Shown in pieces: positions 44,811 to 54,320 of a stretch of 64,000 nt of DNA. The position numbers were made by a program, and so were the translations under genes. The stretch is from Microbulbifer variabilis. GTDB taxonomy: Bacteria > Pseudomonadota > Gammaproteobacteria > Pseudomonadales > Cellvibrionaceae. Numbering within the stretch: position 1 is the stretch's first letter; each line of letters starts with the position of its first letter. The notes below the pieces were generated by a model, which made no database searches, was not told the origin of the DNA, and saw only the letters and a program-made list of their open reading frames with translations. Where the stretch lies: contig NZ_JAIVKI010000003.1 in NCBI RefSeq assembly GCF_020524905.1, positions 62,001-126,000 on the forward strand. Direction: 5' to 3'.

Positions 44811-45764
44811 CTATTCCAGCTTTAGAGGCTCTTTAAATGTAAGCGTTCGATAGGGAAAAGGAATTTCAATTCCGGCTTGATCGAGTGCACTTTTCACTGC
44901 CGTTACTACTTCTGCACGAGATTGACGAATTTGCAGGGGTGTCGAACCCGTCCACCAACAGACCTCAATATCAATGCTGCTTTCCCCAAAGGCTTTTGGA
45001 AATATCTCAATCGGGTCCTCCTTGCGTACTGTTTGGCAGGAGGCGACCGCTGACTCAATAATGGAAACAGATTTTGATAACTTTTCCTGATAGGCCACTC
45101 CCACCATAATCGTCACTCTGCGTTTAACCCGGTTGGTAATGACTTCACAGGGATTCTTGAAAAGAAAGAGATTTGGCACTACTACCAGCTCCCCAGTAAC
45201 TTTGCGGATATTGGTATTGCGTACTTCAACTACTTCCACTCGGCCACAAATATCCTGGCATTCAATGAAATCACCCTCTTCTATGGGGAAACGCCACAAT
45301 ATTAATATGCCCGCAAAAAAATTTTCGAAAATATCTTTAAATGCCAGGCCAATTGCGACAGAAAGCAGACCTACCGCGCCCAGGGCTTTTGTAGGGGTGA
45401 GACCAGGAAAAAGCACCATAGCGGCAAGTAACAGGCCAACGAGCCAAGTAGCGCTAGTAAGCAGGCGAACAAACAGATTTTTTAAGGATCTTCTAGAAGT
45501 AGTATGACGAAATATGCGCCCGCCGAAATGCCGGACTAAACGTGCAACGCCCCAAGTGAGTAACAACATGATCAAACTGGCGATGATGTAGGGAATATGC
45601 CCTAAAAAATTTCCTCCGATTCGATCAATAGAAGAAATTACAGTCTCAGTGGCTGCAGAGAAAGATTCTGGGATAGTCCTCTCAAGAAATGTTTCTTTCG
45701 TCTCTTGATGTTGAGTAGTGAGTGACTTAAGGAGCAAAACTAGTTGGTTAAAGAGAATGTTCAT
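44811..45764 (-). CDS. MscS-family mechanosensitive ion channel
   Basis: 317 residues. Small-conductance mechanosensitive channel that relieves osmotic downshock. Three hydrophobic helices precede the beta domain (about residues 55-80, 95-120 and 122-145); the pore-lining third helix and its continuation read LGAVGLLSVAIGLAFKDIFENFFAGILIL, then the beta domain has GDFIECQDICGRVEVVEVRNTNIRKVTGELVVVPNLFLF. The C-terminal alpha/beta domain follows. The first 50 residues are an extra amphipathic stretch with Gln/Glu. Start ATG 45764 has a poor ribosome binding site (AGGA directly adjacent), so a later start is possible. Lies 60 bases from the CPXCG gene and near a second MscS. Confidence 0.88.
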   Translation of the reverse strand: MNILFNQLVLLLKSLTTQHQETKETFLERTIPESFSAATETVISSIDRIGGNFLGHIPYIIASLIMLLLTWGVARLVRHFGGRIFRHTTSRRSLKNLFVRLLTSATWLVGLLLAAMVLFPGLTPTKALGAVGLLSVAIGLAFKDIFENFFAGILILWRFPIEEGDFIECQDICGRVEVVEVRNTNIRKVTGELVVVPNLFLFKNPCEVITNRVKRRVTIMVGVAYQEKLSKSVSIIESAVASCQTVRKEDPIEIFPKAFGESSIDIEVCWWTGSTPLQIRQSRAEVVTAVKSALDQAGIEIPFPYRTLTFKEPLKLE

Positions 45765-45969
45765 TCCTATCTGACGTCAGTTTTTTGCTAGTGCACATTT
45801 GAGGCTATAGATTAAATGGGAAATACCTATGCACTATTATAGAAGGATTCTTTATCTCAATAGTGACAGCGAATTTATTAAAAACTAACTAACCAGATGA
45901 TGTCGTTCAACATTCTCTGAAGAAATTTGGCTATGGTTTAGTTTATATCAATTCTGAGTGGGACGATTT

Positions 45970-47586
45970 TTATTGATATGATTCCTCCTTCTTGGTGTGT
46001 GTGTCTTCTATCTTGTTGTCGTGACTGTCATCTTGTACCTCAATGCGTGCTGCTGGTGCTTTACCCTTTTTATCTTCACCAAAGTATAGTGTTTGATGAG
46101 GGAAAGGTATCTCAATGCCTTTTTTATCAAATAATAATTTAATGCGCCGATTGAACTCTCTACCCACATACCATTTTTCATGAGCCTTGGTTTTTGTTCT
46201 TGCCTTAATTACAACGGAGCTGTCTGCGAAAGCATCTACCCCTAAAACTTCCAGAGGTTCGAGGATTAAGGGTCCAAATTCTTCGCTTTCACGCATTTCT
46301 TTGTCCACCTCCTGCAGGTATTGAATGACATTGTCAGTGTTTTCCCGGTAAGCGACCCCAATTTCCAGCAGGTAATAGCTAAAGTGCTTGGTCAAGTTGT
46401 CCACCACCGATATATCACTAAATGGAACTGTATATACGGTGCCATCTAGTGCACGTAACTCCACCTTGCGTAAGGTAATATTAGTAACCTCGCCAGTTCG
46501 CCCACCAACTTTGACAATATCACCAATTTGTAGCAGGTCTTCCAACAACACAGTAAATCCAGTTAGGAAATCCTTCACAAGGGCTTGGGCCCCAAACCCT
46601 ACGGCAATACCAAAAACGCCAGCCCCTGCTAAAAGCGGCATCACATTAATATCCAATTCAGAGAGCAGCACGAGTGCCCCCATTATTGAAAGAAGAAATA
46701 GCAATATATTTTTTGCGAGGGGCACCAATGTGCGCATACGGGCATTACTGGAAGTGTGATGAGTATTAAAGTAGTGTTCCGTTGCAGCGTTGATCATTTC
46801 CCAGATGCTTATAAAAATGGCCAGTACTGAAAATAAAGCTAAAGCAATTTCGGCAAATTCGATGAGTGTATCTTTTGAAACGAAAATGCCAACAGAAGTG
46901 GGAAATAGCTCTGAAGCCGTGTAAATCACTAGAAGAGCAGCAAGAAAATATCCAAGCCATCGTTGCAGTCTAAACAGTGGGGAAAAACGATTACTATTCA
47001 AGCTAAGTTTTCTCCTAATAGGAGATAGTTTCTTGTGCATAAAACTAGCAAGTAGATTGTTAGATAAAACAACGGCTAGCAGCAGTACAATTGAAATTCC
47101 CAGAAGTAAAAAGGAGCCCGCCTGATTTGCCGTTAATCCAAACACACTCAGAAATTTTGTGTAGTCTTTGACTACCTCGGTAGCTATCTCATCAACCACC
47201 AGAACATCACTTATCTTCAGGATATCTGGATTCTCTTTGACCGTTGTCGTATCCCGTAATTCTTCTAGGTTGTCGATAAGCGCTGCTCTGCGTTCGGGAT
47301 TCTGCAAAAGTTGGATGAGTTGATCTATCTCCTGAACCTGGGCATCTTCTCCATTTGGTGCACTATTGCTCTGAGTAGGTGCGGTTTGAGACTCATCTGA
47401 TGGTTGAATAGTCGGACTTTTCGTCTTATGCGACTCTGTTGTCTTTAAATTGATAGCTTCCTGAGGTACTTGGGCATTGGATAGTGCTGATGATAAGCCA
47501 ATCAGGATAGAGAAAAGGGTGGCTGAGGTGAGCCTGAGGAGGTCCTTGGTTTTCCAGTGATTGTATTGATATTTGCCTTTGCTCAT
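45970..47586 (-). CDS. MscS-family mechanosensitive channel, larger MscM/YbdG-type
   Basis: 538 residues. A signal-like N-terminus (residues 12-40, LLRLTSATLFSILIGLSSALSNAQ) is followed by about 110 hydrophilic residues with TPR-free, Ser/Thr/Gln-rich sequence. Several membrane helices occur from about residue 155 on, then the pore helix LLAGAGVFGIAVGFGAQALVKDFLTGFTVLLE and the beta domain GDIVKVGGRTGEVTNITLRKVELRALDGTVYTVPFSDI. The C-terminal tail is hydrophilic, Asp/Lys rich. Two MscS genes lie in the same direction with a 205-base gap. Weak ribosome binding site. Role: osmotic safety valve; gating threshold cannot be read from sequence. Confidence 0.88.
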   Translation of the reverse strand: MSKGKYQYNHWKTKDLLRLTSATLFSILIGLSSALSNAQVPQEAINLKTTESHKTKSPTIQPSDESQTAPTQSNSAPNGEDAQVQEIDQLIQLLQNPERRAALIDNLEELRDTTTVKENPDILKISDVLVVDEIATEVVKDYTKFLSVFGLTANQAGSFLLLGISIVLLLAVVLSNNLLASFMHKKLSPIRRKLSLNSNRFSPLFRLQRWLGYFLAALLVIYTASELFPTSVGIFVSKDTLIEFAEIALALFSVLAIFISIWEMINAATEHYFNTHHTSSNARMRTLVPLAKNILLFLLSIMGALVLLSELDINVMPLLAGAGVFGIAVGFGAQALVKDFLTGFTVLLEDLLQIGDIVKVGGRTGEVTNITLRKVELRALDGTVYTVPFSDISVVDNLTKHFSYYLLEIGVAYRENTDNVIQYLQEVDKEMRESEEFGPLILEPLEVLGVDAFADSSVVIKARTKTKAHEKWYVGREFNRRIKLLFDKKGIEIPFPHQTLYFGEDKKGKAPAARIEVQDDSHDNKIEDTHTKKEESYQ

Positions 47587-48083
47587 AATTTAAAGTACCC
47601 AGTTTTCGATATCCTAAAGATTGCTCGCAATAAATATGCCAATAACTATAGGGATTATCAGGCGCATAGTTATCCAAAAGCTTCATATGTGTGACAAAAC
47701 TGATATAACTTTTAAAGGCAGAATGTAATTTTTTCTAAAACTAAGTAAAAATTTCATCCAACCAGGTGAATTCTGAAGTAATGCATTGCTTTTTATTCTG
47801 ATAGGACTTTGATATTGAGTCTTTTTACGAAAATGTAAGGTGCTTGGCTCAATCGTCTATAAAGCTTTCATTTTATGGAAGTGGATACCAACCTTGAGGT
47901 GCCAATTCCGCACTAGATGCTTGAGACCAATGGGTCAGAACAGGTAGGGCGGAGGCGGTGAAGAGCCAGTGACTTCCATCCTCTAAATAGTAAGAATGTA
48001 AAAATTGGTATCAATTGTGAAAGAGAAAATATATAAGCCTTGTTTGAGATAGGTTTGGTGTTAAATGGGGGACATTCTCTTAA
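47587..48083. other. Intergenic region between divergent MscS and DedA-like genes
   Basis: 497 AT-rich bases. Contains the promoters of both flanking genes; I see no further gene or structured element. Confidence 0.4.
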
Positions 48084-48524
48084 ATGGGAAAGTTGATTGA
48101 ACTAGGTGTTGTCGGTCTTTTTATTTCTGCATTTCTGGCCGCAACAATACTTCCGGTAAGCTCAGAGATTATATTAACGACGCTGCTACTGAATGGCCTA
48201 TCACCTGTCACGTTAGTACTTGTGGCAACTGTTGGTAATGTCGCTGGGTCATTGGTTAATTACGCTCTAGGCTATTGGGCAAGCTTGGGTGTGATAAAGA
48301 AATGGTTGAGGATGTCTGAAAGCGAGTTTGTAAGGGCTGAGCAGCGGTTTACAAAATATGGAATGATTTCTTTATGTTTTGCATGGGTTCCAATTATTGG
48401 AGATCCGTTAACGGTTATGGCGGGTGTATTAAGAATCCCTCTGTTGTGGTTTTTGGTTTTGGTGACAACCGGAAAGCTATTGCGCTATATAGTTGTCAGT
48501 TATATGGTGTTGCACTTCTCTTGA
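48084..48524 (+). CDS. DedA/VTT-family membrane protein, YqaA-like
   Basis: 146 residues. Hydrophobic with four or five helices. Family marks: FISAFLAATILPVSSEIILTTLL (residues 13-35; the ILPVSSE re-entrant-like segment) and GNVAGSLVNYALGYWAS (about 51-67), then AWVPIIGDPLTVMAGVLRIPLLWFLVLVTTGKLLRY near the end, corresponding to the VTT-domain (SNARE-associated/DedA) pattern. YqaA-type proteins are short members; DedA proteins are linked to phospholipid flipping and proton-dependent envelope homeostasis. Ribosome binding site is poor, GGGG being about 12 bases away. Divergent from the larger MscS gene. Confidence 0.85.
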   Translation: MGKLIELGVVGLFISAFLAATILPVSSEIILTTLLLNGLSPVTLVLVATVGNVAGSLVNYALGYWASLGVIKKWLRMSESEFVRAEQRFTKYGMISLCFAWVPIIGDPLTVMAGVLRIPLLWFLVLVTTGKLLRYIVVSYMVLHFS

Positions 48525-49055
48525 GTCAGGCGAATTCTTGTCCGTTTCTCTGTAGGGATAATATTGGGGGAAATTAGACCTTATTAGTTTGCTTAGGGCA
48601 GTCACTAAGGGTTAGCGAGTTTTATATTGAGGGCACTATATACGCGCAGGTGTGGGAGCTAAGGAAGTGAATTCCTCAGCCATCCTATTTTGGCGTGCTG
48701 TGAGAATCTTTGACTTTGGTTTGGTGGAGAGGTGAAGTAAGATCACCAATTGGTGAAGTTACTGGGCTAAGCATTGCGATGACAATATCAAGAAATTTTT
48801 ATTTGTATCAATGTTTTTATCTTGCCTCCGGCATGAATTATTATAATACATCGGCGAGCCAATAAAAGTTTTGGAAATGCTGCTTTAAGCTTAAATTAAT
48901 CCTTGGCTAAATGCGTAAATTACACTCAGAAACAAATCAATAAGAAGTATTGATTAACCATTAAAGTGTGAACACTTGCCTGCGTTTAACATCTCGCTCA
49001 TGTTTTTTCACTATAACCCAAGCTTCTAGCATGCTGGCCTGATGAAATGTCTAGC
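48525..49055. other. Intergenic region, nothing recognised
   Basis: 531 bases of AT-rich sequence downstream of two convergent genes (48524 and 49056). No gene, repeat or RNA recognised. Confidence 0.4.
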
Positions 49056-49988
49056 CTAGAAAGTGATATATTTGTCAGTTTTCCCACTTAACCAATTTCT
49101 CCAATTGATTTCCAGTCCTTTTATCCCACCAATGTAGTCTTTATCGACCAGGTAATAGGAGTGTGTACGGTTTCCGCGCTCAAGCTTATGTATGAGTCGG
49201 ATTACAAAGCTCTTACCCGTTGGTGTTGATAATAAAAAGTAAATAAATTGTCCTGCCTGTGCCTGCAATGGGGCTGACCCATTTCTTTGTTCATGACGCC
49301 ACTTTGTATTGGGAAGTCTAATAAATGTACCTATATCCATTAGTTTCTCATGGCGCAGAGATGGGTTTACCCATTTATAGTTTTCCCAGTGGCTGGTAAT
49401 TCGTAGCTGTCCCTCGACTTTTGACAAGGTTTCCATTTGCTCGGCCAGGCCTTCATTTAGCCAGGATTGGGCATAGGGGGTGACAGTATCCGTTATTGCG
49501 TGACTGACTTCGTGTTTAATGGTACGGAAAGTTCTGGCCCTATCTTTTTGAATGTAAACGACTATTTGGTTGTCGTTAGAAAAATAAATCCCATATGATG
49601 CTGGTGGTGATTCTCCCAGCCTTTTTTGTAGGTGTTCGTAGTAGGCTTTTTTGTCTTTTAAAACTAGAACTTTTACAGGGACTGTTTTGTAAAAGTCGAA
49701 AAATAGGACCCGGTCGTAAAATTCATAGACAAGATTTACATCATTGACAATCTTATTTAATTCCTGCTTGCTTAGATTGGTATCAATGGTTTCAACGGAA
49801 ATATCATACCGAGACCAGTTGGAGATATGCTTTCTGGGCAAGATAACTTCTTGTTCAACACTATCTATTTTTTTGTCACTAAAGTGAACTTGACCATTTT
49901 CGTCTGTCCACTTGTAGATTTTAGCTGTTGCACTTATGGGGGCTAGAGATAGAAGAATGGTTAATATGGCTGGTATGGGTGAGGTCAC
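49056..49988 (-). CDS. DUF4124 plus gluzincin-type metallopeptidase-like protein
   Basis: 310 residues from a GTG at 49988. A signal peptide (MTSPIPAILTILLSLAPISATA) is followed by a DUF4124 segment AKIYKWTDENGQVHFSDKK (residues 22-40), which is a small periplasmic beta domain. Residues about 70-250 look like a peptidase-MA/gluzincin domain: the zinc motif is HEVSH (159-163) with the third ligand region WLNEGLAEQME at 177-187. This gives the standard HExxH plus downstream NEG-x-x-E layout, so catalysis is plausible. Substrate unknown. Single gene on the minus strand; starts with no convincing ribosome binding site. Confidence 0.8.
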   Translation of the reverse strand: MTSPIPAILTILLSLAPISATAKIYKWTDENGQVHFSDKKIDSVEQEVILPRKHISNWSRYDISVETIDTNLSKQELNKIVNDVNLVYEFYDRVLFFDFYKTVPVKVLVLKDKKAYYEHLQKRLGESPPASYGIYFSNDNQIVVYIQKDRARTFRTIKHEVSHAITDTVTPYAQSWLNEGLAEQMETLSKVEGQLRITSHWENYKWVNPSLRHEKLMDIGTFIRLPNTKWRHEQRNGSAPLQAQAGQFIYFLLSTPTGKSFVIRLIHKLERGNRTHSYYLVDKDYIGGIKGLEINWRNWLSGKTDKYITF

Positions 49989-50048
49989 TGCTTGAAACTT
50001 ATAACTAATTTAAATTTGGTACTATAGTTCTTGTGATTGTTGGTGAAA

Positions 50049-50759
50049 TCAAGGGGCAGCTATGGCTTTATGGATAGCCGCTTGAGCCAGCAATCGGTTG
50101 GAGTTTAGCGTTGGGAGTACTGAATTGCCATCGTTGATAATTAGCGGTATTTCAGTACAGCCCAGAATGATTGCATCACACACGGAATGCTTTAGGTAAC
50201 TGATACTGTCTTGAAAATATTCCACAGTTTCCTTTCGAAATATCCCATTGACTAGTTCGCTCATAATTAGGAATCCGATTCGTTCGATGACCTCCTGTGG
50301 TGGACGAAGCCAGTCTATATTTTCGTCCTCTAGTTTGTCCGGATAAACATCGCTCTCAACCAACCATCGAGTACCGAGAATACCCAGCTTTCTATAGCTC
50401 TTGATGGTTGCCGCAGTAATGACACTGCCAGCGATATGCAGCCAGGGTAGGGGAGAACCTTCCGCTACATAGTCAAAGGCTTGGTGGATGGTGTTATCAG
50501 GGCAAATAAGAAAATCGGCTCCTTGGGATTTGAGCTTCTCCGCGGACGAGAGCATTAAATTGCCAACACCTTGAAGATCATTGGAGTCCAAATATTCCAC
50601 ATAGCGAGCCAGTGAATGCGTGTGCATGGAAACCTCGGGGTGGGCATTGTTACCGAGATACTCGCTACTCTCTGTATAAATTGTTTTGTAGCACAGGGCT
50701 GTCCCCTCAGCAGAGCAGCCAACTATACCGATATGTTTTATCTGTTTGCGGTCATTCAC
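50049..50759 (-). CDS. Aspartate/glutamate racemase family protein
   Basis: 236 residues from GTG 50759, with GGAG seven bases upstream; a frame extension to 50873 starts with unrelated sequence. Fold matches Asp/Glu racemases: HIGIVGCSAEGTALCYKTI at the start, LICPDNTIHQAF in the middle and ILGCTEIPLIIND in the C-terminal half. The second catalytic Cys (GCTE) is present. The first catalytic residue, usually C or T immediately before NT, is Asp in PDNT here, so racemase chemistry is uncertain and related activities (hydantoin racemase, decarboxylase) should be considered. It follows the S41 peptidase gene in the same direction with 144 bases between. Confidence 0.8.
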   Translation of the reverse strand: MNDRKQIKHIGIVGCSAEGTALCYKTIYTESSEYLGNNAHPEVSMHTHSLARYVEYLDSNDLQGVGNLMLSSAEKLKSQGADFLICPDNTIHQAFDYVAEGSPLPWLHIAGSVITAATIKSYRKLGILGTRWLVESDVYPDKLEDENIDWLRPPQEVIERIGFLIMSELVNGIFRKETVEYFQDSISYLKHSVCDAIILGCTEIPLIINDGNSVLPTLNSNRLLAQAAIHKAIAAP

Positions 50760-50903
50760 GTATTTACTCCTTGATTCATGGGGGAAAATCAAGAATGACC
50801 CCTCCATGAGATGGGTCTTAAAGGTATATTTGTATGTATCAGAAAACCACGATTTACATGCTTTAGGATACAATGTTTTCTATTATTGAATTAACTTTTA
50901 TCG

Positions 50904-51920
50904 TTATGAAGCTTGGTTAGTCTCCAGCAGTTCTAATTTTTCTTTAACTTCTTTGATTTGTTCAGGATTGACTGCGGTTTTTTGTATTTGTTGAAGTGAT
51001 AGCTGGTAAGCAGTATTAAACGCGTCCTCCTTGCGAGTTGTTATATCGGGTTCGACACCTGTGCCTTCCCAGTTACTTTTAGTTATTGGGTTTATTGCCT
51101 TGGCAATTGGAATTACCACTCCGAATGCGTCGTCTAGTTGGAAAAATTGCCAGGGATTCGCGCCTCCTTTGGTTGTTTCGCCAATAATGGTGGCTCGCTT
51201 GAGGTGCTTTAGCTGATAGGCAAAAGATTCTGCGGCGGAGAAGGTATCTTTACTAGTCAAAATATATACTGGAATATCGACCATTCTTTTGCCCTTGATA
51301 GTTTCGAAAGTCCAGAATTCAGTAATGCTATCCGTAGCTTTCCAGTAAATACTGTTTAAATGGGTAGGCTCGTCAAAGAGGTAGCTATTAATCAGACGAC
51401 CCATATTGCCATCTCCGCCTCCATTATTTCTCAGATCGAATATGATGGCATCAGTGTTTTCAATTAAAGCCATAGCGGCTTCAACACGTTTTCGTGATGC
51501 ATCATTGACTTGGTCGAAGCCCCAAAAATCAATATAGCCAACATTACCTTCAAGGACCTCTACGCGGTTAAATCCAGAATTTTTTCGGGCCAGTTTGGTA
51601 AACCAGTTTTCGTGTTTTGGTTGGCTTTGGGAGGTATTTTGATCATACCACCGCACACCAAAATGTTTATCATGTTTCTCCAGTACTTTTGAAAGTACTT
51701 CGGCAACTCGTTTGGGGGTTCTTGCCTGTTTCATTGCCTCGGATTCTGAGGCTTTTTGTAAGCCTTCACGTGTTGCGGGAATATTTTCCTGGAGTATATA
51801 TTGCCTTGAAATCTCACGCTCGACGGTATCAACTAGAGTCTTTTTTTGCTCTGCTGAAAAAGTTGTTGGAAAGCTGAGGCTTGGTAAAAACAGTGGCAGA
51901 ATGGCTAAGTATTTTTTCAT
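50904..51920 (-). CDS. S41-family peptidase, exported
   Basis: 338 residues from ATG 51920 (GAG upstream; the ATG at 51947 lacks a site). Signal peptide MKKYLAILPLFLPSLSFPTTFS. It has the IRBP-type S41 plan: an N-terminal helical region (residues about 20-80), then VEVLEGNVGYIDFWGFDQV, NTDAIIFDLRNNGGGDGNM and the active-site strand LTSKDTFSAAESFAYQL, where the Ser before AAE is the expected nucleophile. No PDZ domain is seen, as in the C-terminal processing peptidases lacking PDZ. Catalytic partner residues (Lys/Glu) cannot be fixed by eye. AT-rich region; adjacent to the racemase-like gene. Confidence 0.85.
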   Translation of the reverse strand: MKKYLAILPLFLPSLSFPTTFSAEQKKTLVDTVEREISRQYILQENIPATREGLQKASESEAMKQARTPKRVAEVLSKVLEKHDKHFGVRWYDQNTSQSQPKHENWFTKLARKNSGFNRVEVLEGNVGYIDFWGFDQVNDASRKRVEAAMALIENTDAIIFDLRNNGGGDGNMGRLINSYLFDEPTHLNSIYWKATDSITEFWTFETIKGKRMVDIPVYILTSKDTFSAAESFAYQLKHLKRATIIGETTKGGANPWQFFQLDDAFGVVIPIAKAINPITKSNWEGTGVEPDITTRKEDAFNTAYQLSLQQIQKTAVNPEQIKEVKEKLELLETNQAS

Positions 51921-52499
51921 TTTTATTAACTCGTTTTTATTAGTCATTTAATGCCAGGGCTCAAGCCCTGGGTGGTCGTTATAAGATTTCGGGGCTGTAA
52001 CACTGGCGTTATTCCGACAGTTTTATATGGACTTTTACTTTATGGAAAATTTTATCAGGCAGGTTTTTATCCGTACTCTGGTGCCAGTTCGACTGAAAAA
52101 AGGTCTTGTGCGTATAAATAGACTTTGGCTGGTAAAGCTAGCTAAGCGGCACCTTAAACCTAGGTCAGGTTATCCAAAGGAGGCGCTATCCTAGCGTGAA
52201 TCTTAATGGCCCCATTGGGTGATAGGGTTCCTTAGAATATTATGACCCTTTAGTCACATTGTTGTGCCAGAGAGACTGGTTGCCAATTAGCTCCCCCGAA
52301 ATCCCCTGAAATCCTGATGAGGTCCTTTCAAGCACCTTACCTGGCCCTCTGTGGGCCGACTCAATGAAGACAAATGTCCACAGAATTTTCTGCGGTTATG
52401 TCTATTGAAATTCCTGAGTAATGCGAAATCTATGCCGATTTATCGCCATAGATTACTTTGATGGTTGCTAACTTAGCGGGCATAAATGGCAGATAAATA
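51921..52499. other. Divergent intergenic region upstream of S41 peptidase and aminotransferase
   Basis: 579 bases. Must contain the promoters of both genes. Several Lrp-like A/T-rich tracts are possible but none can be called. No gene recognised. Confidence 0.4.
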
Positions 52500-53708
52500 G
52501 TGAAACACGTGACAGATTTTACCCCCCAATTCAGCTTGCAAAGTGAAGCTCTGAACTGTGAGGATTCCAACGTCTGGGCCGTCAGCGACCGGGCTCATGA
52601 CCTTGCCGATAAGGGGGAAGACGTTATTTTCCTCTGTGTGGGGGACCCCAACTTCGATACACCCGAGCCAATCCTGGATTTTGCCCGCGCTCGCTTGGGT
52701 GTGGGGCGCACCCACTACTCCCCCGCGGCCGGTGAGCCGGTGTTGCGCCGAGCCATTGCGGATATCGAGAGCAGAGTATCGCCACATCCCTGTAATCCCG
52801 ATGATGTTGTGGTGTTTCCCGGTGGTACCAACGCTATCTACGCGGTGCTTTCCTGCCTATTGAATCCCGGTGAGGAGATTGTTATCCCCGAACCGATGTA
52901 TATCGGTTATGTCCCCATCTGTGACAGTCTCAGGTTGTCTGTAAATCGGGTGGCCTGCCCGGCGGAGCAGGATTTTGCCTTCGATGTGGAAGCGATCAAG
53001 GCGGCGGTCAGTGAAGAGACCCGTGTGGTGATGATCAATACGCCGGTCAATCCCACCGGCGCTATGGCAACCCCAGAGCAGCTGCGCGAACTTGCGGCTT
53101 TTTGCCGTGAGCGCAACATCTGGTTGGTATGTGATGAAATGTACTCCATGATCACTTTCGCGCGCCGTCATACTTCCCTGCGCACCGCTGCCGAGTCTTT
53201 GGACAACATTGTGGTGATCGACGGCCTGTCCAAGTCCCATGCTATGAGTGGCTGGCGCCTGGGCTGGGCGGTAGCGCGTGGGCCACTGGTAGATCGCCTT
53301 GCAGCATTCGCTGGGGCCACTATCTTCGGCTGCCCTCAGTTTATCCAGGAGGCCGCGGCATTTGCTTTGGAGTTCGATTCCTATTTCGTGAAACAGATGC
53401 GTGACGCCTATGAGCGTCGCCGTAATCTGATTGTGGAGCGAATTGGCAAGATTCCGGGGCTTGGCTGTTACAGCCCGGATGCGGGTATGTTTGTGATGGT
53501 CAATGTTTCTGAGGTGGCCAGCTCCGGTCAGGAATTCGCTGAGGCTCTTCTGGAGGCTGAGCGGGTATCGGTTTTGCCAGGGGCGCCTTTTGGCGAGTGT
53601 GCGGTGAATCATGTGCGCTTGACGCTCGCAGCCGATGAGGCTGAGTTGTCACGCGCTCTGGATAGAATCGAGCGATTCGTCACCTGCGCTAACCGCCAGG
53701 CCAGTTAA
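52500..53708 (+). CDS. PLP-dependent aminotransferase, arginine:pyruvate transaminase (AruH)-like
   Basis: 402 residues from a GTG at 52500 (a second GTG at 52509 is possible). Fold-type I class I/II aminotransferase: VGDPNFDTPEPI, THYSPAAGEPVLRRAI, INTPVNPTGAMATPEQL, VCDEMYSMITF, and the PLP lysine in LSKSHAMSGWRLGWAV near residue 245. The C-terminal arginine for the carboxylate is in NHVRLTL. The overall pattern, including SHAMSGWRLGW, FIQEAAA, YERRRNLIVE and GMFVMVN, is close to AruH of Pseudomonas, which transfers the amino group of L-arginine to pyruvate. Substrate identity is inference. Followed by an Lrp/AsnC gene, a common partner for amino acid catabolism. Confidence 0.88.
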   Translation: MKHVTDFTPQFSLQSEALNCEDSNVWAVSDRAHDLADKGEDVIFLCVGDPNFDTPEPILDFARARLGVGRTHYSPAAGEPVLRRAIADIESRVSPHPCNPDDVVVFPGGTNAIYAVLSCLLNPGEEIVIPEPMYIGYVPICDSLRLSVNRVACPAEQDFAFDVEAIKAAVSEETRVVMINTPVNPTGAMATPEQLRELAAFCRERNIWLVCDEMYSMITFARRHTSLRTAAESLDNIVVIDGLSKSHAMSGWRLGWAVARGPLVDRLAAFAGATIFGCPQFIQEAAAFALEFDSYFVKQMRDAYERRRNLIVERIGKIPGLGCYSPDAGMFVMVNVSEVASSGQEFAEALLEAERVSVLPGAPFGECAVNHVRLTLAADEAELSRALDRIERFVTCANRQAS

Positions 53709-53843
53709 CCCAGGCAGCGGTGGTCTGTTCCTAGGCATTGTTCGCAGGGAACTGACTTTTTCATCTTCGGGGGCTGTAGTGTTTCAGCCTCCGGCGAATA
53801 CCGCTATCCTTGCCCCCTTTCAGATTCAAAAGAAATCAGTTCC

Positions 53844-54320
53844 GTGAAAATTGACCGGCATAATTTGCGTATTTTGCAGGCTCTGCAAACCAACGCCCGT
53901 ATTAGCAACCTGAATTTGAGTGAACAAATTGGCTTATCGGAGAGCGCCTGCCTGGCTCGGGTGAAGCGCCTGACCAGTGAGCGTTATATCCGTGAGTTCC
54001 TCGCCGAAATCAACCTGGACAAGGTGCGCCACGCTGAGTTTTATGTAAATGTGGCCCTGAAGCGCCAGGATGCGCGTACCAGTGAAAACTTCCGGCGGAT
54101 CATCAGTGATATCCCGCAGATCGTTTCCTGTGTAAAAATGTCTGGCGAGTTCGACTATATGCTGCGTTTTATTTGCCCTGATGCGGCGGACTTCAACCGG
54201 GTCTCTGAGCAGCTGTTGGCAAATGAGGAGGCGGCCATCTCGCGTATGACTTCGCATTTGGTAATCGAGAAAACCAAGCCTTTTACCGGCTATCCCCTGG
54301 AATTGCTCTTTCAGGATTAG
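53844..54320 (+). CDS. Lrp/AsnC family transcriptional regulator
   Basis: 158 residues from a GTG at 53844. The AsnC-type helix-turn-helix is at residues 4-50: DRHNLRILQALQTNARISNLNLSEQIGLSESACLARVKRL. Residues about 60-150 form the RAM/ligand-binding domain (VNVALKRQDARTSENFRRII, VKMSGEFDYMLRFICPDAADFNRV). It likely senses an amino acid and controls the upstream aminotransferase, as such regulators usually stand next to their target. No clear ribosome binding site near the GTG. Length matches the family. Confidence 0.92.
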   Translation: MKIDRHNLRILQALQTNARISNLNLSEQIGLSESACLARVKRLTSERYIREFLAEINLDKVRHAEFYVNVALKRQDARTSENFRRIISDIPQIVSCVKMSGEFDYMLRFICPDAADFNRVSEQLLANEEAAISRMTSHLVIEKTKPFTGYPLELLFQD

